This document shows, one piece after another, positions 14,707-23,253 of a stretch of DNA of 64,000 nt. The stretch's first letter is position 1, and the number at the start of each line of letters is the position of its first letter. A model generated the notes under the pieces. That model did not search any database. It worked only from the letters and a program-made list of their open reading frames with translations, and was not told the DNA's origin. Made by a program: the position numbers and the translations under genes. Source of the stretch: an uncultured Propionibacteriaceae bacterium (lineage in GTDB: Bacteria; Actinomycetota; Actinomycetes; Propionibacteriales; Propionibacteriaceae); the NCBI GenBank assembly GCA_938012815.1, contig CALLVV010000019.1, positions 1-64,000 on the forward strand. The letters run 5' to 3'.

Positions 14707-15489
14707 ATGGACACCGCAGCCATCCTGGAGTTGCTCAAGGAGACCGCCGAAAAGGTCATCAATCCCCGGTTCCGGGCGCTGGAACAGGCGGACGTGGAGT
14801 CGAAGTCAGCACCGGACGATCTGGTCACCATCGCGGACAGAGAGGCTGAAGCCCTCCTCTCCTCCGCATTGCGCCGGATCTATCCGGATGCCCTGGTGAT
14901 CGGGGAAGAAGCGGTGTTCGCCAACCCGGGGCTGCGCCGAGAACTGCCGAGCGCGGATCACGCCCTGGTGATCGACCCGATCGACGGAACCCGCAATTTC
15001 GTCGAAGGACTTCCCGAACACGGGGTGATGTTGGCGGAAACCCGGAATGGGGTCACCACCCGGGGATGGATCTGGCAGCCGCGGACCGGCCGCGGATACG
15101 TCGCCGAGAAAGGCGCCGGGGTGCGCCTCAACGACGAGCCGGTCACCCCACAGAAGCACAACCGGCCACCGCTTGGGGCCTCGTCCAAGACACATGTACA
15201 GGGCTTCACCGGGGGCGGCGAACTTTCCCCGGTTGTCCGTTCCCTCTTCGCCTGCGCGTTCGACTATCCGAGGGTGCTGCACGGGGAACTCGACTTCATC
15301 CACTACACCAAGGTGATGCCGTGGGACCACCTGGCGGGATCGCTCATGGTGGTTGAGAGCGGCGGGGTTTCCCGGACCATGGACGGCGCCGACTACACGG
15401 CGGCCAGCGAAGCCGGCGGGCTGCTGGTGGCCCGCGACCCCGGGGTCTGGGGGACCGCCCACCGGTGCCTGGCCGGGATGTTCAACTGA
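14707..15489 (+). CDS. Inositol monophosphatase family protein (histidinol-phosphatase-like)
   Basis: A 260-residue Mg-dependent phosphatase of the IMPase superfamily. It contains GEEAVF (metal-binding Glu), DPIDGTRNFVEG (the DPIDGT metal site) and KVMPWDHLAGSLMVVESGG (the WD motif). Close relatives include HisN histidinol-phosphatases and inositol/fructose-1,6-bisphosphate phosphatases; substrate cannot be assigned from the motifs, and no histidine genes are nearby. It ends exactly where the convergent MBL-fold gene ends. Confidence 0.88.
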   Translation: MDTAAILELLKETAEKVINPRFRALEQADVESKSAPDDLVTIADREAEALLSSALRRIYPDALVIGEEAVFANPGLRRELPSADHALVIDPIDGTRNFVEGLPEHGVMLAETRNGVTTRGWIWQPRTGRGYVAEKGAGVRLNDEPVTPQKHNRPPLGASSKTHVQGFTGGGELSPVVRSLFACAFDYPRVLHGELDFIHYTKVMPWDHLAGSLMVVESGGVSRTMDGADYTAASEAGGLLVARDPGVWGTAHRCLAGMFN

Positions 15490-16338
15490 TCAGACCAGCG
15501 GCAGGTGCCGCCTCGGTTCGATCCCCTTCTCGGCCAGCCGCCGGTAGACCAGGGGCAGCGCTACTCGCATCGTGTCCTCCCCGAAGGGCCACTCCGCGGA
15601 CCCAAAGGCATCCTTCAGGGCCACCCCCCGATACACGAGGTTCTCGATCGTGCCCTGGACCATGGCGATCTCGGCCCGCTGCCGGAAACAGAACTCCCGG
15701 TCGACCGTCAACTTCTCCCCGCTGGATGGGGCGTGCCCCGGGACGAAACGAGTTGCCTCGGTGGAGGCCCCCAGCGCGTCATCAAGGACCTTCGGCCAGT
15801 TACCGATCTCGGATGCGGGCCCGAATTGGGGATCGCCCGCGCTCTCGACGAGATCGCCCATGAAGATGACATCCTCCCCGGGAACCACCACGATGATGTC
15901 GGCCCGGGTGTGTGCGGGACCCAGGTGGAGCATCTCAAGACGAACACCCCCCAGATCCAGGGACCTCGCGAGGGAGAATTTCTCATCCGGTGCCGGCAGC
16001 TGCGAGAGACCGATGGCGGCTGCGGCATCCAGCACCTCGGCCTCTGGGCCGCTGAGCAGGTCATCGTGGGCCAAGGAAGTGATTCCCGTCATCCCGGCCA
16101 GGCCGAACCAGTGATCGTGATGTGGATGGGTGACCACCACGTGGCTGACCGGCACTCCGGCCAGGCCGCGGGCATGCTCCAGCAGCGCCGCACCCTGCTC
16201 GGGGGTGGAACCGCAGTCAATGAGTGCGGCCCGCTGCTCACCGACGACCAGGCCGGCGGTCACCCCATGGGGCTGAAGGACGCAGAGACGGATCGCAGGG
16301 CTCACGGGGCACCACGCACCGATGGATGACTTGCTCAT
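15490..16338 (-). CDS. MBL-fold metallohydrolase
   Basis: A 282-residue metallo-beta-lactamase-fold hydrolase. The zinc motif is THPHHDHWFG, followed by LGPAHTRADIIVVVPGEDVI with the third ligand histidine, GDLVES, and VPGHAPSSG. This layout (HxHxDH, then AHT, then PGH) is that of the glyoxalase II / lactonase-like group; the substrate is unknown. TACTCT is 6 nt upstream of ATG 16338, so a leaderless start is predicted. It is divergent from hrcA, 86 bp away. Confidence 0.88.
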   Translation of the reverse strand: MSKSSIGAWCPVSPAIRLCVLQPHGVTAGLVVGEQRAALIDCGSTPEQGAALLEHARGLAGVPVSHVVVTHPHHDHWFGLAGMTGITSLAHDDLLSGPEAEVLDAAAAIGLSQLPAPDEKFSLARSLDLGGVRLEMLHLGPAHTRADIIVVVPGEDVIFMGDLVESAGDPQFGPASEIGNWPKVLDDALGASTEATRFVPGHAPSSGEKLTVDREFCFRQRAEIAMVQGTIENLVYRGVALKDAFGSAEWPFGEDTMRVALPLVYRRLAEKGIEPRRHLPLV

Positions 16339-16344
16339 GGGCCG

Positions 16345-16350
16345 AGAGTA
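16345..16350 (-). promoter_or_regulatory. -10 element of the MBL-fold gene (leaderless)
   Basis: TACTCT on the minus strand, 6 nt before ATG 16338, with no Shine-Dalgarno. Confidence 0.4.
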
Positions 16351-16384
16351 CAGCTGCGGGCCGGATCTCCCGGCGTGCTCTACA

Positions 16385-16411
16385 CTGGCACTCGCATGCT
16401 TCGAGTGCCAA
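16385..16411 (+). promoter_or_regulatory. CIRCE operator of hrcA
   Basis: CTGGCACTC (16385-16393), 9-nt spacer, GAGTGCCAA (16403-16411). This matches the CIRCE element (TTAGCACTC-N9-GAGTGCTAA) with arms of 8 perfectly paired bases. A -10-like TACACT (16381-16386) sits at its left edge, and GAGGAGG follows before ATG 16425. HrcA should therefore repress its own operon. Confidence 0.85.
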
Positions 16412-16424
16412 TGAGGAGGTGACC

Positions 16425-17432
16425 ATGCTCGACGAGCGGAAGATGCAGGTGCTGCGCGCCATCGTCACGGACTACGTGGCCAGCAGGGAACCCGTCGGTT
16501 CCAAGGCCCTCGTGGAGCGACACCAGCTCGGGGTTTCCCCCGCGACGGTACGCAACGACATGGCCGTGCTCGAAGAGGAGGGCTACATTGCCCAGCCCCA
16601 TACCAGCGCTGGGCGCATCCCGACCGACAAGGGCTATCGACTTTTTGTTGACAAGCTCGCCACCATCAAGCCGCTTTCTGCGGCCGAACGAAGAGCGATC
16701 AACACCTTCATGGCCGGTGCTCTGGACGTCAATGACCTGGTCACCCGCACCGTGCGCCTGCTGGCCCAGCTGACCCACCAGGTGGCGATCGTCCAGTACC
16801 CCTTGGCACAGCGCAGCACCATCGCCCATGTCGAGTTGGTGCAGCTGACCCCGGGACGACTCCTGGTCATCGTGGTCAGCTCAACGGGCCGGGTGGACCA
16901 ACAGATCCTGGAGCTCCCCGGCCTGGAACCGGAGGCGGTGCACCTGGCCAACCTCAGGCTCAGGGAAGCCGCAATCGGGCACACCGCGGCCGATGCCGCG
17001 AACCGTACGGTCGCCGCTCTGGACGAACTCGACCCAGCTCGGCGCGCCCAGCTCAGCCCGGTGTTCGCCGTCGCCCTGGAACTGCTCGGGGCCGAGCCCG
17101 CCGCCCAGGTCCTGGTGGCCGGAGTGCCGAATCTCGCTGGTCATTCCTTCACCACAGGACTTCGTCCACTGCTGGAGGCATTGGAAGAACAGGTGGTGCT
17201 GCTCCGTCTCCTCGACGAAGCCGCCAGCGACGACGTCACGGTGCGGATCGGAGCCGAGAACACCCCGGAGGGTTTCAAGTCCACGTCCCTGGTCGCCACG
17301 GGGTATTCGGTGGGCAGCGAACGTGCCGCCTCGCTCGGAGTGGTCGGTCCCACCCGCATGGACTACCCATCCACCATCGCATCCGTACGTGCCGTTGCGC
17401 GATACGTGAGCCGTATCCTCACAGAAGGTTGA
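16425..17432 (+). CDS. hrcA: Heat-inducible transcription repressor HrcA
   Basis: A 335-residue HrcA. The N-terminal winged helix reads MLDERKMQVLRAIVTDYVAS and SKALVERHQLGVSPATVRND, followed by the GAF-like dimerisation domain and the C-terminal GPTRMDYPSTIASVRAVARY typical of the family. It binds CIRCE and needs GroEL for activity. ATG 16425 has AGGAGG at ideal spacing; the upstream open frame runs through the CIRCE element and is not coding. It is followed after 3 nt by dnaJ2, the usual actinobacterial hrcA-dnaJ2 order. Confidence 0.97.
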   Translation: MLDERKMQVLRAIVTDYVASREPVGSKALVERHQLGVSPATVRNDMAVLEEEGYIAQPHTSAGRIPTDKGYRLFVDKLATIKPLSAAERRAINTFMAGALDVNDLVTRTVRLLAQLTHQVAIVQYPLAQRSTIAHVELVQLTPGRLLVIVVSSTGRVDQQILELPGLEPEAVHLANLRLREAAIGHTAADAANRTVAALDELDPARRAQLSPVFAVALELLGAEPAAQVLVAGVPNLAGHSFTTGLRPLLEALEEQVVLLRLLDEAASDDVTVRIGAENTPEGFKSTSLVATGYSVGSERAASLGVVGPTRMDYPSTIASVRAVARYVSRILTEG

Positions 17433-17435
17433 GCA

Positions 17436-18602
17436 TTGAGCAAGAACTACTACGACATCCTCGGGGTCGACGAGGACGCCACGACGGAACAGATCAAGAA
17501 GGCCTACCGTCGCAAGGCCATGAAGGTGCATCCCGACGTGGCACAGGGGGAGGACGCCGCCGAGAAGTTCAAAGAACTCAGCGAGGCCTACGAGGTACTC
17601 AATGACCCCAACAAACGGGCCATCTATGACCAGGGTGGTGACCCGCTCGGTCGCGGCGGCGCGGGGGGAGCGAGTGGTTTCGGCGGAGCGGGCTTCGGTG
17701 GATTCGACTTCTCCACCATCATGGACGCCATGTTCGGGGGACAGACCGCCGGGCGTGGACCTCGGTCCCGGGTCCAGCAGGGTCACGATGCGCTGGTCAG
17801 GGCAGGACTGAAGCTCCATGAGGCGGTTTTCGGGTGCACGAAGTCCGTCAGGATCGACACCGCCGTGGTGTGCCCCAAGTGCCAAGGATCGGGCGGAGAA
17901 CCCGGCTCCAAACCCGTGACCTGCAGCACGTGCCGCGGCCAGGGTGAGGTGACCACGGTGCAGCGCAGCTTCATCGGGGACATCCGCACCGCGCAGCAGT
18001 GCCCCACCTGTCAGGGCTTCGGGACGATCATCCCCAACCCCTGCGGGGAATGTTCCGGGGAGGGGCGGGGGCGCAGCTCCCGCGACATCTCCGTGCGCAT
18101 CCCGGCTGGGGTGTCGACGGGGAACCGGGTCCACCTGGAGGGCCGCGGTGAGGTGGGACGCGGCGGCGGCCCTGCCGGCGACCTGTACGTCGAGCTGATC
18201 GTCGCCGAGCATGAGCGGTTCCGCCGCGACGGCGACAACCTGGAGGTTGTGATGACCCTGCCGATGACCGCAGCTGCCCTCGGGACCAGCGTTGAACTGG
18301 CCACCCTGGAGGCCGAGTGGGAGGGCTCCGAGGAGGAGGAACGGAAGGTCACCGTTGACGTACCCGCAGGGACACAGTCAGGCACCCGGATCCCGCTCAA
18401 GGGCCGGGGCGTTCCCAGGCTGCGTGGGGGAGGCAGGGGCGACCTGGGGGTCACCATCGTCGTCGAGACCCCACGGAAACTGGACGAGAAGCAACGCGAC
18501 CTGCTGCGCCAGCTCGCCGACCTGCGCGACGAAACCACGGTGGAGGCGAAACACCCCGGTCACAAGGGAGTCAGGGGCTGGTTCAAGGAAACCTTCGGGT
18601 GA
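17436..18602 (+). CDS. dnaJ: Molecular chaperone DnaJ (DnaJ2 type)
   Basis: A 388-residue type I J-protein. The J domain has HPD at residues 32-34 (MKVHPDVAQG), a Gly-rich linker, four CxxCxGxG zinc repeats (CPKCQGSG, CSTCRGQG, CPTCQGFG, CGECSGEG) and the C-terminal substrate-binding domains (DISVRIPAGVSTGNRV). It stimulates DnaK ATPase. The start is TTG 17436 with AGAAGG 7 nt upstream. Lying behind hrcA, it should be heat-regulated through CIRCE. It overlaps rsmE by 4 nt. Confidence 0.96.
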   Translation: MSKNYYDILGVDEDATTEQIKKAYRRKAMKVHPDVAQGEDAAEKFKELSEAYEVLNDPNKRAIYDQGGDPLGRGGAGGASGFGGAGFGGFDFSTIMDAMFGGQTAGRGPRSRVQQGHDALVRAGLKLHEAVFGCTKSVRIDTAVVCPKCQGSGGEPGSKPVTCSTCRGQGEVTTVQRSFIGDIRTAQQCPTCQGFGTIIPNPCGECSGEGRGRSSRDISVRIPAGVSTGNRVHLEGRGEVGRGGGPAGDLYVELIVAEHERFRRDGDNLEVVMTLPMTAAALGTSVELATLEAEWEGSEEEERKVTVDVPAGTQSGTRIPLKGRGVPRLRGGGRGDLGVTIVVETPRKLDEKQRDLLRQLADLRDETTVEAKHPGHKGVRGWFKETFG

Positions 18603-19327
18603 GCGACCCGCTCTTCCTCGCGCGCTTCGACCAGGTGCGGATCGGCGGGATCGTGGAGGTGACCGGGGATGAGGCCCGGCACGCTGTGGTCGTCAAACGC
18701 ACGGTACGGGGGGAGAGCGTGCTGCTGGCCGACGGAGCGGGGCGGGCCGTCCGTGGACGCGTCGTCGCCGCGGAGAGGAACCGCATGGCGGTCGAGGTGA
18801 CCGAGATGCTGGAATCGCCTCCCCGCCCCCACCGGTTCGTGGTCGCCCAGGCGCTCGCCAAGGGCGACCGCTCGGAACTCGCGGTGGAGACCATGACCGA
18901 ACTGGGCGTGGACGAGATCCTCGCCTGGCAGGCGGCGCGCTCCATCGTGCGCTGGCAGGGGGAACGCGGGGCGAAATCCTTGGGGCGCTGGGCCGCCACC
19001 GCGCGGGAGGCCACCAAACAGTCCAGGAGATTCCGGATCCCCGAGGTCTCGGCCGCAGACACCAGCCGGGTGGTGGAGCGGATCGGGGCGGCGGAACTCG
19101 CCCTGGTCCTGCATGAGTCGGCGGAGAAAACCCTGTCCCGCGTGAACCTCCCGGAGGCTGGAGAGATCCTGTTGATCGTGGGTCCGGAGGGGGGTGTCAG
19201 CCCGGATGAGCTGGAACGTTTCCAGCAGGCGGGGGCGGTTCCGGTGCGGATCAGCGACGGCGTGCTGCGTACCTCCACGGCGGGGGCCATCGCCGTCGGG
19301 CAGCTCACGGTTCTGGGGGAGCGTTGA
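18599..19327 (+). CDS. rsmE: 16S rRNA (uracil-1498-N3)-methyltransferase
   Basis: A 242-residue SPOUT methyltransferase. The N-terminal PUA-like part (GGIVEVTGDEARHAVVVKR) is followed by the knot domain with LLIVGPEGGVSPDELERF and SDGVLRTSTAGAIAVGQLT, both typical of RsmE, which methylates U1498 of 16S rRNA. The GTG start overlaps the dnaJ stop (GTGA). The hrcA-dnaJ2-rsmE order is widely conserved in actinobacteria, so rsmE is co-transcribed with the heat-shock operon. Confidence 0.94.
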   Translation: MSDPLFLARFDQVRIGGIVEVTGDEARHAVVVKRTVRGESVLLADGAGRAVRGRVVAAERNRMAVEVTEMLESPPRPHRFVVAQALAKGDRSELAVETMTELGVDEILAWQAARSIVRWQGERGAKSLGRWAATAREATKQSRRFRIPEVSAADTSRVVERIGAAELALVLHESAEKTLSRVNLPEAGEILLIVGPEGGVSPDELERFQQAGAVPVRISDGVLRTSTAGAIAVGQLTVLGER

Positions 19328-19434
19328 GAGTTCATTTCCCGACCGCGAGAACTGCCGCTCGACATCCCGGACCGCCACGCCCAAGGACATGACGCGGAGA
19401 CGGAAGCCCTTCCCGCCCGGGGCGTAGGGGCGTA

Positions 19435-20313
19435 CTACCGGAATGGCATCAATCGGCGTTCCCCCGGGCAGCGAATCTGCAGGGTCCCGGGAGCGATCCA
19501 TACCTCCAGCGAACGCGCCGCCGTACGCAGGTCACCGTCCAGGTGAACAGCTCTCGGGATGTTCGATCCGATGAGCACGTGGGCCGTCTCCCAGCGAAGC
19601 AGTTTGCCGATGTCCTGGCGGGAGCGGGTTACTCCCGTGAGGAGAACCGGCCACCAGTCCCGCCAGCCATCGACCCCGAGATGCATGACATGCAACCTCC
19701 CGTCGTCGGGGCGCGCCCCGGGGAAAAGGGAGGCCGTCGGAACCCTCCCGACATTGCCCGCCAGAACGGTCCACGCCTCGACCGGCTGCCCGTTGATCCG
19801 CAAAGGCAACCTGTGACGTCCCATGGTCCTGAGCCCAGCCCGGATGTAGGCCACCCAACCGAGCCGCTGTTTCAGGTTGTTCCGGACCCCGAGGAGGGTC
19901 TCGGCATCCCGCCCCATGCCTGCGGCCACAAGGAAGGGTTCAGGAGGACCACCGTCGAGACTCGCCCATCCGAGATCCATGGAACGGGGAACACCCGTCA
20001 TGGCCAGGGCTGCACCTGCCAGGCCGCGGGGGAGCCCGAGATTCCTGGAGTAAACGCAGGCAGTACCCGTCGCGAGGATCCCGAGGGGCACCCCGGTGCC
20101 CGCGAGTGCTCCTGCGACGAGCCGCTGCGTACCGTCCCCGCCCGCGACGGCAACGGAACCGGCTCCCTCCGACAGGGCCTGCGCCACCTGTTCGGGCCCG
20201 GGGGAGTCGGGGGTGGTCGGGTAGGTGCGGACCTCACCCAGCGCTCTCAGTTCTCGTGCCGCCGTTGCCGCTCCCGGATGGATCGGGTTCAGGATCAGCG
20301 CGGTGAAGGGCAT
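19435..20313 (-). CDS. Diacylglycerol/lipid kinase family protein
   Basis: A 292-residue protein of the DagK/LCB5/YegS fold. It contains AVAGGDGTQRLVAGAL (GGDGT at 58-62), GILATGTACVYSRNLGLP (corresponding to the GTANDFARNLGIP motif of the family, with ACVYS replacing NDFA) and ENG-like FLVAAGMGRDAETL. It probably phosphorylates diacylglycerol or another lipid alcohol, the substrate being uncertain. TACCGT stands 6 nt before ATG 20313, and its -10 overlaps that of the divergent tgt. The 107 nt between it and the convergent rsmE hold no gene that I can support. Confidence 0.85.
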   Translation of the reverse strand: MPFTALILNPIHPGAATAARELRALGEVRTYPTTPDSPGPEQVAQALSEGAGSVAVAGGDGTQRLVAGALAGTGVPLGILATGTACVYSRNLGLPRGLAGAALAMTGVPRSMDLGWASLDGGPPEPFLVAAGMGRDAETLLGVRNNLKQRLGWVAYIRAGLRTMGRHRLPLRINGQPVEAWTVLAGNVGRVPTASLFPGARPDDGRLHVMHLGVDGWRDWWPVLLTGVTRSRQDIGKLLRWETAHVLIGSNIPRAVHLDGDLRTAARSLEVWIAPGTLQIRCPGERRLMPFR

Positions 20314-20319
20314 GCGTCA

Positions 20320-20329
20320 ACGGTAGCCT
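20320..20329. promoter_or_regulatory. Overlapping head-to-head -10 elements of the lipid kinase and tgt
   Basis: ACGGTAGCCT holds TACCGT on the minus strand (20325-20320) and TAGCCT on the plus strand (20324-20329), sharing the TA at 20324-20325. Each is exactly 6 nt from its start codon (ATG 20313 and GTG 20336). Only 22 bp separate the two genes, with room for no Shine-Dalgarno. Confidence 0.55.
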
Positions 20330-20335
20330 TGCACG

Positions 20336-21559
20336 GTGAGTTTCGGTTTTGAAGTGGCTGTGCGTTCCAGTGGGCGGGCGCGTACCGGCACGATCCACAC
20401 CCCCCACGGCGACATCCGCACTCCGGCCTTCATACCCGTCGGAACGAAGGCGAGCGTGAAGGCGGTGCTGCCGGAGGCCATGGCTGATCTTGGCGCCCAG
20501 GCGCTGCTGGCCAATGCCTATCACCTGTATCTGCAGCCCGGTTCCGACCTGGTGGACGAGGCCGGTGGGCTCGGGCGTTTCATGAACTGGTCCGGTCCCA
20601 CCTTCACGGATTCAGGTGGATTCCAGGTGATGAGTCTCGGCGCCGGTTTCAAGAAGGTGCTGGCGATGGACACCAAGGGGCTCGTGGGCGACGACGTCAT
20701 CGCCGAGGGAAAGACGCGACGTGCGCACGTCGACGAGGACGGCGTCACCTTCTTCAGCCACCTCAACGGCAGCCGCCTCCGGTTCACCCCGGAGGTTTCG
20801 ATGACCATTCAGCACCAGCTCGGCGCGGACATCATGTTCGCCTTCGACGAACTCACCACCCTGATGAACACCCGCGACTACCAGGAGGCCTCCGTGGCGC
20901 GCACCCACCGGTGGGCGGTCCGGTGCCTGTGCGCCCACGCCGCCCTGACGGAGGAACGCGTCGGCAGACCCTACCAGGCCCTGTTCGGGGTGATTCAGGG
21001 AGCCCAGTACGAGGATCTACGCAGGAGAGCGGCCGCGGGCCTGGCGGCCCTCGAGGTGGATGGCTCCCGGTTCGACGGGTTCGGGCTCGGCGGGGCGCTG
21101 GAGAAGGAGAACCTGGGGCGCATCATCGGATGGATGGTCGATGAACTGCCCGAGGACCGACCCCGGCACCTGCTCGGGATCTCTGAACCCGAGGACCTGT
21201 TCGAGGCCGTGGCCTTCGGTGCGGACACCTTCGACTGCGTCAATCCGTCCAGGGTGGCCCGCAACGCCGCCATCTACACCGCCGATGGGCGGTACAACGT
21301 GAACACCGCCAGGAACCGCCGCGCCTTCGAACCGTTGGAGGCGGACTGCGACTGCTACCCCTGCACCCACTACCCCCGCGCCTACCTTCACCACCTGTTC
21401 AAGGCGAAGGAGATGCTGGCCTCCACCCTCGCCACCATCCACAACGAACGTTTCACAGTGCGCCTGGTGGACAAGATCCGCGCCAGCCTGGAGACAGGTG
21501 ATTTCGACCGCTTCCGCAACGAGTTCATGGGCCGCTACAATGCCCGGAAAACGCAGTGA
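20336..21559 (+). CDS. tgt: tRNA-guanine transglycosylase
   Basis: A 407-residue bacterial Tgt, which exchanges guanine 34 of GUN-anticodon tRNAs for a queuosine precursor or queuine. It has the base-pocket FTDSGGFQVMS (D92), the nucleophile segment DTFDCVNPSRVARN, and the zinc site CDCYPC-THY with a later His (LHHLF). The GTG at 20336 is 22 bp from the divergent lipid kinase start, with a TAGCCT element 6 nt upstream, so it is probably leaderless. An unknown gene follows with a 4-nt overlap, and a queuosine-precursor transporter gene lies just beyond on the other strand. Confidence 0.95.
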   Translation: MSFGFEVAVRSSGRARTGTIHTPHGDIRTPAFIPVGTKASVKAVLPEAMADLGAQALLANAYHLYLQPGSDLVDEAGGLGRFMNWSGPTFTDSGGFQVMSLGAGFKKVLAMDTKGLVGDDVIAEGKTRRAHVDEDGVTFFSHLNGSRLRFTPEVSMTIQHQLGADIMFAFDELTTLMNTRDYQEASVARTHRWAVRCLCAHAALTEERVGRPYQALFGVIQGAQYEDLRRRAAAGLAALEVDGSRFDGFGLGGALEKENLGRIIGWMVDELPEDRPRHLLGISEPEDLFEAVAFGADTFDCVNPSRVARNAAIYTADGRYNVNTARNRRAFEPLEADCDCYPCTHYPRAYLHHLFKAKEMLASTLATIHNERFTVRLVDKIRASLETGDFDRFRNEFMGRYNARKTQ

Positions 21560-22473
21560 TCATGTGTACCGAGGAGACCGTGTGCACCGAAGACGAGTTT
21601 GGGACTGCTCCACCTTGGCAGGATGAGCTGATCGCACTTGCCAGGAACATCACGCAGGACGATGATCCACCGAGATCCTCCGAGGAGGAGGCGGAGGAAC
21701 TGGCCGGACACCAGCGCCTGTGCGAGATCGTCGATTCCTTGAACGGGAAAGAGGGGCCGGCCGCCATCCGAAGTCTGTTGTTGGCGGTTCATCCCATCGA
21801 ACACTATGAAATCTACGAAACCATCTATTCACACCTGGCGACGTATCCCGCCGCGGATTTCGGAAGAGTCGCGGCCCGGGTGTTACCTGAGTGGTTGGAA
21901 ACCAACGGGATTCACCCGAATATTTCCGATGCCCTGGAACGGCTGACCTATGACGATCGAGCCTGCCGGGAGTTCACGACATGGGCTGGGGAATGGCGAT
22001 CGCAACAGAGGGAACTGGTACTTGACGCGATGCGTCTCTGGTCCCACGAGAGTCAGTACTGGGAGACGGTGTTCGTTGCGTTGGGTGGTGAGGTCACGGA
22101 GGTCTGCCTGGATCCGGTTCCCACGGGCTGGCCCGAGGAATGGAGATGGGCCGTGGAGCTGTTCCGGCAGGACGGTGATCTTCAAATGCTGCGGTGGGCG
22201 ATGGATCAGAAACCTGCCGACTACGGTCCACTTCTGGCGGTCCTCGAGCTGGACCATGGTCCGAACTGGCGTGGGATCCGCAGAGTGATCGATCTGTTCT
22301 TCTCCTCCAGGGAAAGGATGAGGCTGGTTCCCGGTTTTGTTGCAGCACTGGAGGAGCAACCCCGAGAACGTCAGGATCGTGTCCGGCGATCGCTGGAGCG
22401 GGCTCGGCCGGGTGCCATCGAACATCTGCGCGCCCGGTATGAGCAGTTCCGGCAACTCGAGGGCCTGAGTTGA
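21556..22473 (+). CDS. Hypothetical protein coupled to tgt
   Basis: I do not recognise this 305-residue protein. It is acidic at the N-terminus (TQDDDPPRSSEEEAEELAGH) and then helical and Trp/Tyr-rich (HPIEHYEIYETIYSHLATYP, EFTTWAGEWRSQQRELV, GPNWRGIRRVIDLFFSSRER), with no signal peptide, transmembrane helix or known catalytic motif. The alternating helices could be a HEAT/TPR-like solenoid, which is a guess. The GTG start overlaps the tgt stop (GTGA); ATG 21562 is an alternative. The DNA looks less GC-rich than its neighbours in places (21800-21880), so it may be an acquired gene riding on tgt expression. Confidence 0.75.
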   Translation: MIMCTEETVCTEDEFGTAPPWQDELIALARNITQDDDPPRSSEEEAEELAGHQRLCEIVDSLNGKEGPAAIRSLLLAVHPIEHYEIYETIYSHLATYPAADFGRVAARVLPEWLETNGIHPNISDALERLTYDDRACREFTTWAGEWRSQQRELVLDAMRLWSHESQYWETVFVALGGEVTEVCLDPVPTGWPEEWRWAVELFRQDGDLQMLRWAMDQKPADYGPLLAVLELDHGPNWRGIRRVIDLFFSSRERMRLVPGFVAALEEQPRERQDRVRRSLERARPGAIEHLRARYEQFRQLEGLS

Positions 22474-22482
22474 GGTGGTTCC

Positions 22483-23172
22483 TCAAACCTTGGTGAGTTC
22501 GGGCTCGCGACTGCGCACCAGGCTGATCACCCGGTAGGTGACTGGCAGCAGAACGGCCTCCACGCCGACCTTGAACAGGTAGCCGACGACGATGTAGTTC
22601 AGCATCGTGCCGCCGTCGATCTGCCCGCCGAAGGCGATCAGGCAGAAGATGGTGGTGTCGGCAGCCTCACCCACCACGGTGGAGCCCAAGAGGCGTTTCC
22701 ACATGCCTCTCCCCTCCCGCCACTGCTTCAGCTTCACGAGTACCCAGGCGTTGAGGAATTGCCCGACCAGGTATCCGGCGAGGGAGGCAACGACGATGCG
22801 TGGGACGAAGCCGAGGACGGCGACGAACGCCTCCTGGTTCTCGTAGCCAGGGGCCGCAGGGGTGGCACCGACGGCCAGGAAGGTGAGCGAGGCGAGCAGC
22901 GAGATCCCGAAACCCAGGAGGATGGCGCGCCGGGCCCCTCGCATTCCGAATACCTCCGCCAGGACGTCGCCCAGCACGTAGGTGAGCGGGAACAGCAGCG
23001 CGCCGCCGTCGGTGATGATCGGCAGGACCGGCAGCCCGAACGGCGACCACTCGGGGCCGAACGCGATCAGCTTGGTGGCGGCGACGTTGGAGATCAGCAG
23101 CAGTGCGACGAACAACGTCACCACCAGGTCGTAGTTGCCGCGGGCGCGGGAGAAGGTATCTGGCTGGGTCAC
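22483..23172 (-). CDS. Queuosine precursor transporter (YhhQ/VUT family)
   Basis: A 229-residue integral membrane protein of the YhhQ family, with about six helices: VVTLFVALLLISNVAATKLI, TDGGALLFPLTYVLGDVLAE, VVASLAGYLVGQFLNAWVL, and DTTIFCLIAFGGQ. The pattern ISNVAATKL ... PLTYVLGDVLAEVFG is diagnostic. Characterised relatives import queuosine precursors such as preQ0/preQ1. Its position next to tgt supports queuine salvage rather than de novo synthesis. GTG 23172 lies 6 nt after TAAAAT, so it is probably leaderless. Confidence 0.9.
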   Translation of the reverse strand: MTQPDTFSRARGNYDLVVTLFVALLLISNVAATKLIAFGPEWSPFGLPVLPIITDGGALLFPLTYVLGDVLAEVFGMRGARRAILLGFGISLLASLTFLAVGATPAAPGYENQEAFVAVLGFVPRIVVASLAGYLVGQFLNAWVLVKLKQWREGRGMWKRLLGSTVVGEAADTTIFCLIAFGGQIDGGTMLNYIVVGYLFKVGVEAVLLPVTYRVISLVRSREPELTKV

Positions 23173-23178
23173 CGTGGA

Positions 23179-23184
23179 ATTTTA
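23179..23184 (-). promoter_or_regulatory. -10 element of the YhhQ gene (leaderless)
   Basis: TAAAAT on the minus strand, 6 nt before GTG 23172; TTGAAC stands 19 nt further upstream as a possible -35. Confidence 0.5.
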
Positions 23185-23253
23185 CGTCCTGCCCGGGTGA
23201 TGAGTTCAAGCGTGGTTTACGTCTTGAAGGCGTAGTGGTGGCAGTATTGGTTC

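Noticed and set aside
16881..18212. 443-codon minus-strand frame over hrcA and dnaJ
   Set aside because: Shadow of two conserved genes; no motif, no start signal.
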